A stretch of DNA of 64,000 nt from Hydrangea macrophylla (lineage: Eukaryota; Streptophyta; Magnoliopsida; Cornales; Hydrangeaceae), in the NCBI GenBank assembly GCA_033977485.1, contig CM066989.1, positions 32,155,095-32,219,094 of the forward strand, in the 5' to 3' direction. How positions within the stretch are numbered: the first letter of the stretch is position 1; each line of letters opens with the position of its first letter. Both the position numbers and the translations under genes were made by a program. Shown piece after piece: positions 57,536 to 64,000 of this stretch. Under the pieces are notes generated by a model. The model was given only the letters and a program-made list of their open reading frames with translations, did not search any database and had not been told where the DNA came from.

Positions 57536-58725
57536 GATTAGCGAATATTTGTCACATTAGTTTCACAAGTTATCACGCCTAATTAAAACTTCCATTTTGA
57601 ATATCTTTTATAACAGAATATCCGGAAAGACCATTTTCAACGGCATTCATCAAACCAAACCCACCATTGTGTTCAATAGCTTATCACTCTCTTACTCTGT
57701 GATTTTTTATCATTTCAATGATATACCTTTTAACCTATGTTTCCGATTTTATAATGGCGATGCAACATGCTACAAATGATGTGAGAAATTTTATCTCTAC
57801 AAGCTTCGTAGATGATCAAATGGGTACAATTGTCTTCAGTTTTGGTGGAAATCAAGTAGAAGTTGTCGGATTCCATTTTTGTGTTCAAAAACCCTAAATA
57901 TACAACGAGAATTTAGGGATTCGATGACCGTTTAATAAATTTCTAAGGAAACTGCCATGCACATTTTAAAATAAGGGCATTTTTGTCATACAAAATCATA
58001 GAGGACCTATTCTAAATAAGTTTTTTTTTTGGTGGACCTAGTGCTACATAAGTGCATTCCCTTGTGCTTAATTAACCCTGAAAATAAAAGAGTAAATTAG
58101 TTTTAAATACTTTCTTTTCTTCTGCCTTATATAAAAAAGTTAATCAAACATTAGAAAGGTTTATGTTTCTCTTGTTCTCTTCTCTCTTCTTTTTAATGGG
58201 GTGGGAAAAAAAAATTTCTTCGCTTTCTCTTCTCTTGCTGGTTTGTTCAACAAATAGCTTTATATATTTCTTTTGTATTGTTGGGTAAATTTTAAAACTT
58301 TTGTCTGTTTTGTATGCTCCAGAACGCAAGTCTGGTTTTTTTAACTGGATTTGCTTCAGATAGGAAATCCCAGAAGCCACTTTTAAGTCCAGGGTAGTTA
58401 TTTTCTTGAATTTGCATTTCACCTTCATTTGAGGAAGAATTGGGTTTCTTTGGAGTTCCAATATTTCACCTTATTTTGTAAATTTTGTGAGGCAATCCCT
58501 TCCTCTTTTATGGAGTTCCAATATTTTTGAGATTTTTTTTGATCAATGTCTTTAGCCCAATTAGAAAGGGCATTCCATGTTACGCTCATTGCAAGGGTTT
58601 TAACCTTGTCCCCTCCCCCTTCCTAGACCCTGACATTTAAGTCCTCAGAACGATACGCCAAATGATAAAAAAAAAATTTACTTTTAGAGTTTTTTAGTTT
58701 CTAATTGTATTTCAGTATGGAGGAA

Positions 58726-58761
<36 letters not shown>

Positions 58762-58790
58762 GCAGTAAGTTGTAATTTTATTAGTAGTAA
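57536..58790. other. No gene recognised; T29 run
   Basis: AT-rich, CT-rich patches, no frame I would defend. T29 at 58731-58759. Confidence 0.5.
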
Positions 58791-59282
58791 GAGCATCTCC
58801 AATGGAGTTACGGAAGGTAGGGTAAATTCAAGCTAAGTTCGTGTACCAAAACGGAGAGGGCCACAGTGGTGCCGGCATTACCTTAGCGGGCCTCCTCCCG
58901 GGCGGCATTGTCTTTTTCAGTCGTGTGCCTGCAAACATATTGTGTTTGCGCACCACCGAAAGCAATTTAAATGGCATCTATTTTGCTGAATCATTGATTG
59001 ATCAATGACATACGCATTCCCTATGGTGGGTCCCATTGTAATGGCAAGGACCGGCAATGGCTCTGTCGGTTGGCTTTAAATGGCACAGTTTTTGTCGTTT
59101 TGATTGGGGACGACGTAGCCTTTATCGTGTGACTATAATTTGAAGGAAAATTAGTGGAATGATAAACTTATGTTCCCTTACCATACGCTACCCTAATTTC
59201 CCCTACCAACTACACCATTGCAAGCAACTCAAATGCTAACCACCCTAATTTTCCCTACAAACTAACAACACTGGAGTTAATC
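58791..59282. mobile_element. Probable PIF/Harbinger (Tourist-like) MITE
   Basis: Starts GAGCATCTCCAATGGAG, a widespread plant MITE terminus, and ends CACTGGAGTTAATC, a degraded inverted version. TAA flanks both ends (58788-58790, 59283-59285), the target size for PIF/Harbinger. 492 bp, noncoding. Confidence 0.5.
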
Positions 59283-59369
59283 TAACTAGTAGCCCATAAT
59301 GTTTAAGCAAGACATCAAAAGCCAATAGTTGGGTAGTAAGATTAATGGTTGTAATATAGGAGGTCACCA

Positions 59370-60053
59370 TGTTGGTTGTGTTGGTTTAATCAGATTTACA
59401 AAGTGATGATGCCGAAAATTGGTATCAAGATTTGTAAGGAGATTAGAGAGAGAGAGAGAGAATGAGACACAAGGAGTTGTATGTGGTTCGGCCCCGTTAA
59501 TGAGGTGACCTACGTCCACGGGTGCGTCAGTGCGTTTTTTACTAGCAGATCACCGGCAGGGACTTGTGAGCCAACAAGATGGGCGGCACTACCAGTAAAA
59601 CCGACCGGGTATATGCAACTCAGTGAATATAATATGCAATTCTCTAGGTTAAGAATGTGACCCCTGGATGGGGGGTAGGTGGCCTCTTTTATAGGTGCAA
59701 GATACCACCCACACAAGGTAAGTTTGCGGATTAGGAAGCCTAATACGATTACAACATGATTTACACGATTTTAGGAGAGTTTCCTAAGTGGTTTAGGAAA
59801 CTAATCATTCCTTCCATTTAGTCTTCTAATTGTGATAGGTAACTGACTGGTGGTCCGCTGGACAAGCAACCGATGTCTTCTGGAGAAGTGCCCATGCAGG
59901 GCTAGTCTGGACCGAACGCCCGAGCTATTGATCATCCCGGGCGGTTTGTGTAACGGCCCGGCATGGGTGAGCGGTCGACCTAGATCCAAGGTGACTTGTC
60001 TTCTCTTAGTTGAGGTGACGAGAGTTGACTTTGGCCGGATATTTTTGTACGCA
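59370..60053 (-). repeat. 3' LTR of the second gypsy element
   Basis: TGTTGGTTGTG...TTTTGTACGCA, 684 bp. A minus-strand TATA (CCTATAAAAGAG, about 59686-59697) lies about 355 bp from its start. The right boundary abuts the polypurine tract. The 5' LTR is outside the window, so ends are inferred. Confidence 0.6.
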
Positions 60054-60219
60054 TTAGCTGTCCCCCATTTTTGAAACCAATGAGATGTTTCATCTAATGG
60101 GGTTTAAAAATAAAGACTGCTTTTGAAGAACCGTCCGGTAAGAGGTCGGGTCTCTACCCGGGGTGGGACCGGTCGTAGTGATAAGCCGGGGCATGGACTG
60201 AGCGGTGGCCCTGTGGGCC

Positions 60220-60470
60220 TGAGTCCTACCTCTGCCACGTGTCAACTAGTCACTGGCCTGTCAGGATCCAACGATGCCAGCTTTGGAGTAACCGAGCTGT
60301 TTACATGGTAACCGAACCGTCTCGTCATGCATTTAATGCGCGCGCCTTTTGAGGCGACGCTTCACGTGCTCGAAGCGACAGTTGTCAGGCAGTTTTCAGC
60401 GGAAAAGTGCCTGGAGCGTAGGATCTACTTTGATCTTGGCCGTCTGTACTCCTTATATAAGGAACACTTG
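60220..60470 (+). promoter_or_regulatory. Putative promoter of the antisense gene
   Basis: Two G-boxes CACGTG (60236-60241 and 60363-60368) and a perfect palindromic TATA region TCCTTATATAAGGA (60450-60463). It lies inside the element but reads opposite to it, some 460 bp ahead of the first plausible ATG (60921). Confidence 0.5.
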
Positions 60471-60920
60471 TCCATTTCACGAATTTCTGCTGCCAAGACG
60501 TATATTCCCGAGCAGTTTGAGAGCAAAAAGTCCCCGGTCAAGGTTTCCGAGCCCTTTTTTGCATTGATTTTTGTAAGTTCCTTTCCTTTCCAAGTTTCAA
60601 TTCGTTAAATTCCTTCTTTCCCCTTCTCTTTTCTTTCTGGAGTGAGGCTTGAGGGAACGAGCCCAGTAGGATTTGAGCAGGAGTAGAATTTTTTCCTCCT
60701 TAGGTTCTGTTCCTTCTTTAAGTCAGGCGGCACCTTAGGACAGTTGCACCGAGTGGGTGTTCCCGGGGTAGTTTTGACTGAGTGTCACCTTGCCTTGAAG
60801 ACCATCTACTCTTTGCCTTTTAGGTTAGTAGCCTTACCCCCCTTGTATCTCAGGTTGGGAGTCCCTGACCCATATCTAGGTCGTCGTCTACTACCTCATC
60901 CCACAATAGGATATTTAGAG

Positions 60921-61081
60921 ATGGACCATCCCGATTTTGATTCCGCATCTAGGTCAGAGAACGAGCAGTCCCGATCGGGAACTCCCGACACAAGTTTGAG
61001 TCGGCCTTCCCTCACCCCCTCAGACCGTCAGAGTGAGGGAAGAATCCGTTCAAGCTCCCACCTTCTCCCCGACCGTTCCTG
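60921..61081 (+). CDS. Antisense gene, possible first coding exon
   Basis: MDHPDFDSASRSENEQSRSG, then a serine-rich stretch to RSW; a GTGAGT donor follows directly (61082). The acceptor before 61173 is not clear (TTTACAA instead of an AG). Serine- and charge-rich, no domain seen. Confidence 0.4.
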
Positions 61082-61172
61082 GTGAGTGTTTGGGCTACCT
61101 GTCTTCCCGTTTCATATTTCTCTTTTTGCTGCTTCTTGTAATTTCTGACCGAGTGGTTTTCTCTTTACAAAC

Positions 61173-62182
61173 ATGGCCCCAAAGAGGAATTTGGAGTAGT
61201 TGAGGGAAAGGCAGGCCGCTGTCGCTGCTGCTGCTGCTGCCCGGTTGACGGTGGCATAAGGAAAAAGGCCCTCTGCCGAGGCTCCGTGTGGCAAGCGCCC
61301 TGTAAGGCGGATTCACCACGGGACGGCTAACTGCCCGGAACCTGTGGGGACGTCAACTCCCCAAGTGGTAGCTGTGGAAGAGACCACTCCCCGGGCAGAT
61401 GTACCGTTTGGTCTGTTGATGGGGGGACCCACCGAGATCCGGGAGAGGGTGAAGTCCGCCCTCGTCCCGAGCCAAGTGGAGAAATGTGCCAGCCTGTCTC
61501 CTGAGGACTTCCAGGGATGGCTGTACAGCCTCTCCCATCTGGTAAGCACTTCTGCCCTTTGAGTATTGACTACTTCTCTTTTATTATTATTATTTTTTTT
61601 TTTGCTGACTGACCAGTCTTCCGCCCTTCCCTGCAGGTTGGCTGCATGGCCGCCGGCTCTGAGTCTCTCCTAACTTCCTTGGCCGGGAGGGCCAGCACTG
61701 CTGAAGCTGCCTTGTCAAAGGAGCGGGCGGAGTCACAGGCCGGGAAGACCGTCCTGGCCATCGAGAAGGACAAGACCAAGGCCTTGGCCTTGAGCTTGGG
61801 TGCGGCCCAGGCTGATTTGGCGGCTGCTCTAGCTGACCTGGAGGCTTTCCAAGTCCTCACTGTGGACGCTGAGACCCGAGAGAAGGCCACGGCTGAGGTG
61901 ACGGCCGCAGGGGCCACGGAAGAAGCGTTTGATGACGGCTTCTTCCAGGGTTACGAGGACCTGAAACGTCGAGTTGCCAGGGATCACCTCGAGTGGGACA
62001 TCTCGTCCTACAAGGGGAATAACTCGGACTACTGGGACGTTGGTCCTGCGACCGGTGCGGACCCTGTTGCTGGTGCTGGAGCTGCTGAGCCTGCCCCGGG
62101 CAGGGGCTCGGGAACTAGAGAAGGAGCTGCCGCAGAAGAAGAGGCTGGGGAGACTGAAGATGTGGTCGAGGTGGATGACTAA
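61173..62182 (+). pseudogene. Antisense coiled-coil gene (plant transposon protein-like), two exons
   Basis: Exon MAPKRNLE... to LYSLSHL (61173-61541), intron GTAAGC...CTGCAG (61542-61636), exon VGCMAAGSESLLTSL to EVDD (61637-62182, stop TAA); the splice keeps phase. TAG near 61197 and TAA near 61257 break the first exon; from 61344 it is open. The second exon is an alanine-rich heptad-like helix, then DDGFFQGYEDLKRRVARDHL and WDISSY, a tail I associate with extra ORFs of Tat elements and plant transposon-like proteins, then an acidic end. AATAAA near 62308 could end the transcript. No catalytic motif was seen. Confidence 0.6.
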
Positions 62183-62211
62183 GGTCCCCGGCCTGCAATA
62201 TTTTGTGTTGT

Positions 62212-62213
<2 letters not shown>

Positions 62214-62263
<50 letters not shown>

Positions 62264-62266
62264 GGG
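62214..62266. repeat. T29-G24 homopolymer pair
   Basis: 29 T followed by 24 G, directly after the antisense gene; then CTACTACAACTGCCCCCCC. Run lengths may be unreliable in the assembly. Confidence 0.85.
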
Positions 62267-62399
62267 CTACTACAACTGCCCCCCCAGGCTGTACAAAGTT
62301 TTTGATTTAATAAAAAGGTCCTTGAGACCAACCTTTCCATAAACTGTTTATTGTCTTGTACTTGTATGCATGTTTCGTGATTGCCAATCATCCGACCGG

Positions 62400-62820
62400 T
62401 TTTTGACCGATCTAAATCCCTGCCTTAGCAAATGGTTTAGGATCACAATTGGCAGAACAACTGGTCTTCTTGACCTGTCTGATAGGTCCCGTCCGGTGTA
62501 GTGTAGGATTGACCTTGTTACTATCCGTTCAATTTCTCTGGACACTGTAGGTACTCGGGACTGTCTGTCGGCGGCATTGCCTGCTGAGCCCCGAGTCCTA
62601 TTGAGTGCCCGGTGTGATTACCTGTTTTGGTTTGGAGTTAGATACCAATATCCCCCTGCCCCCCAAGCTTTTGCTAAGGCGGGCGTTTTGTGAGGGAGTG
62701 ACCATAGGGAACCGACCTGGAACATGGGTGGTTGCAGGGTCTTTTGAGGCTTGCCATCATTAGTTACCTAGGGGGGCTTACCCCACATCGTTGGTTAAGG
62801 ACCTAGGAGAAGCCTTAGCC
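62400..62820. other. Spacer, no gene recognised
   Basis: Noncoding stretch of the second gypsy element between the antisense gene and the 31-bp repeats. Confidence 0.5.
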
Positions 62821-62835
62821 ACAGGTGTTGAGCCC

Positions 62836-62945
62836 GAGGTGTTTTATGTGCTTGGGGTATGACCCCGAGGTCTTTTAGGTGCCTGGGGTTTAACCCCGAG
62901 GTTTTTTAGGTGCCTGGGGTTTGACCCCGAGGTCTTTTAGGTGGT
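62836..62945. repeat. 31-bp tandem repeat, three and a half copies
   Basis: GAGGTCTTTTAGGTGCCTGG with GGGTTTGACCCC starts at 62836, 62867, 62898 and 62929. Each contains a small GGGGT...ACCCC hairpin. It is placed like the 105-bp array of the first Tat element, between integrase and antisense gene. Confidence 0.9.
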
Positions 62946-63054
62946 GAAACACGGAGAAGAACTTGTTTGGCAGAAAAAGAAAACTTTTATTACTATATGA
63001 ATAAAATTGCTCGGGCAGAGCTACAAGGTTCCTAGCCAGCACTATTTTCGTGCT

Positions 63055-64000
63055 TTACTGGAAATACTTGCAGAGATGCTGCACGTTCCAGGGGTGAGAA
63101 AGGTCGCGTCCGTCCAGAGTTTGTAACCAGTACGTTCCCGGTCGGTTGACTTGGGTAATCTTGTAAGGTCCTTCCCAGTTTGGTCCTAACTTCCCATGGC
63201 TCGGGACTTTTGTAGACTGGTTTACAGCCTTCAGGACCAGATCTCCCACCTGGAAGCTGCGGTGTTTGACCTTGCTGTTGTAGTACCGGGAGACTCTCTG
63301 CTTGTAGGTGCCACTTTCAAATACGCCCGATCTCTTTTCTCTTCTACCAAGTCAAGTTCCGCCCTGAGGGCATCTTCATGGTCTAGCTCGCTGAAATTTG
63401 CCACTCGGTAAGTAGGTAACCCAAGCTCTGTGGGGACCACTGCCTCAAAGCCGTAGGTTAGAGAGAACGGCATTTCGCCTGTTGCCGCTCTAGGTGTTGT
63501 GCGGTAGGCCCATAGGAGGGTCGGTAGTTCCTCTGCCCATAATCCTTTGGCTCTTTCAAGCCTCGTTTTGATTGAATGAAGAATAATTCGGTTAGTTACC
63601 TCGGCTTGGCCATTGGCCTGGGGGTGCTCGGGGGATGAGTAGTGATTGGATATCCCGTAGCTCGAGCAGAACCGTCTGAATATCGGGGTGTCAAATTGTC
63701 TACCATTGTCACTAACCAGAACCCGGGGGACGCCGAACCTGCTAAGGATGTTCCTCTCCATGAAGGTTTCCATTTTCTTCTCGGTGATTGTTGCCAAGGG
63801 CTCGGCCTCCGCCCACTTGGTGAAGTAGTCCACGGCTATGACGGCAAACTTGACTTGTCCTTTTTCCTTCGGGAGAGGACCGACGATGTCAATACCCCAC
63901 TGCGTAAACAGCCAGGGGTTGAGGATTGGCGTCTAAAGTTCTCCCGGACGGTTGATCATGGGAGAAAATCTTTGGCAAGTATCACACCTCCTGACGTATT
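63055..64000 (-). pseudogene. Integrase of the second gypsy element, incomplete
   Basis: From the window end: CDTCQRF of the zinc motif, a stop near 63934, then WGIDIVGPLPKEKGQ, AVDYFTKWAEAEPLA, VLVSDNGRQFD (second Asp) and HPQANGQAEVTNR (Glu), LLWAYRTTPRAATGEMPFSLTYG. An extra base near 63310 shifts the frame; the C terminus (MGDLVLKAVNQ, LGPNWEGPYKITQV, LCKYFQ) is open at 63249-63055. HHCC is only partly inside the window. Confidence 0.9.

Larger units (their letters stand above)
59370..64000 (-). mobile_element. Second minus-strand Ty3/gypsy element, 3' part, cut by the window end
   Basis: Minus strand order: integrase (64000-63055), 31-bp repeats, antisense spliced gene, polypurine tract (60054-60076, AAAAATGGGGGACAGC), 3' LTR (59370-60053). 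This arrangement matches the Tat element though its sequence differs, so it is probably another Tat-type family. Its RT and gag lie outside the window. Confidence 0.75.

Noticed and set aside
58144..58461. 105-codon minus-strand frame
   Set aside because: Lysine-rich translation of CT-rich sequence; no domain or splice context.
58731..58759. Poly-T as Pol III terminator or reversed LINE/SINE tail
   Set aside because: No A/B boxes, no reverse transcriptase remnant and no target duplication could be matched.

Overview
The window is repeat-dense nuclear DNA from a flowering plant, probably a eudicot. It has spliced plant-type reading frames, LTR retrotransposons of several plant lineages, MITEs, a fragment of a pentatricopeptide-repeat gene and a broken first exon of a plastid acyl-ACP thioesterase (FatA). 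No rRNA, tRNA gene, CRISPR array or intact housekeeping gene was seen. Almost every long reading frame belongs to a transposable element, and most are broken.

Layout. Positions 1-2802 hold a decayed copy of a plant-mobile-domain (PMD) gene followed by a DUF7745-like gene. A foldback MITE (2834-3969, 9-bp target duplication) follows. Positions 5042-13464 are a complete but dead Ty1/copia element on the plus strand (target duplication GCATG). Around it lies what looks like an old chromovirus-type LTR in reverse, and 16000-16457 is a one-armed relative of the first MITE. Positions 17118-20400 are the 3' part of a minus-strand chromovirus (integrase, chromodomain, PPT, LTR).

Positions 20401 to about 55444 are one minus-strand Ty3/gypsy Tat-lineage element (dual RNase H, tRNA-Arg-like PBS). 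A second copia of the same family (20677-35221, CAACT) sits in its 3' LTR. That copia was hit by a solo LTR (24170-28874, GTTGT), which was itself hit by a solo LTR of the Tat family (24596-27821, GTGGC). A hAT element carrying a PPR gene fragment (30859-32098, GTGGCAAG) sits in the copia gag. Between Tat pol and its 3' LTR, on the opposite strand, lies the PMD gene (interrupted by a solo LTR, 40625-41991, CCCTT) and an intact 332-codon DUF7745-like frame.

After the truncated Tat 5' LTR (53497 to about 55444) comes a low-copy-looking stretch with a small hairpin MITE, the FatA exon-1 pseudogene (56093-56426) and further MITE-like pieces. From 59370 to the window end lies the 3' part of another minus-strand gypsy element. 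It also carries a spliced antisense gene (about 60921-62182) between integrase and 3' LTR, with its own TATA and G-box promoter signals.

The two most interesting patterns are: (1) two different gypsy elements each carry a cellular-looking, spliced gene opposite to gag-pol, in the same slot, flanked by tandem repeats; (2) several LTR families carry clusters of short CpG-centred palindromes (TTCGATCGATCGAA, CAGTCGACTG, CGCGCG-type, GTGCCGCGGTGGCAC), in four cases 20-150 bp upstream of a TATA box.
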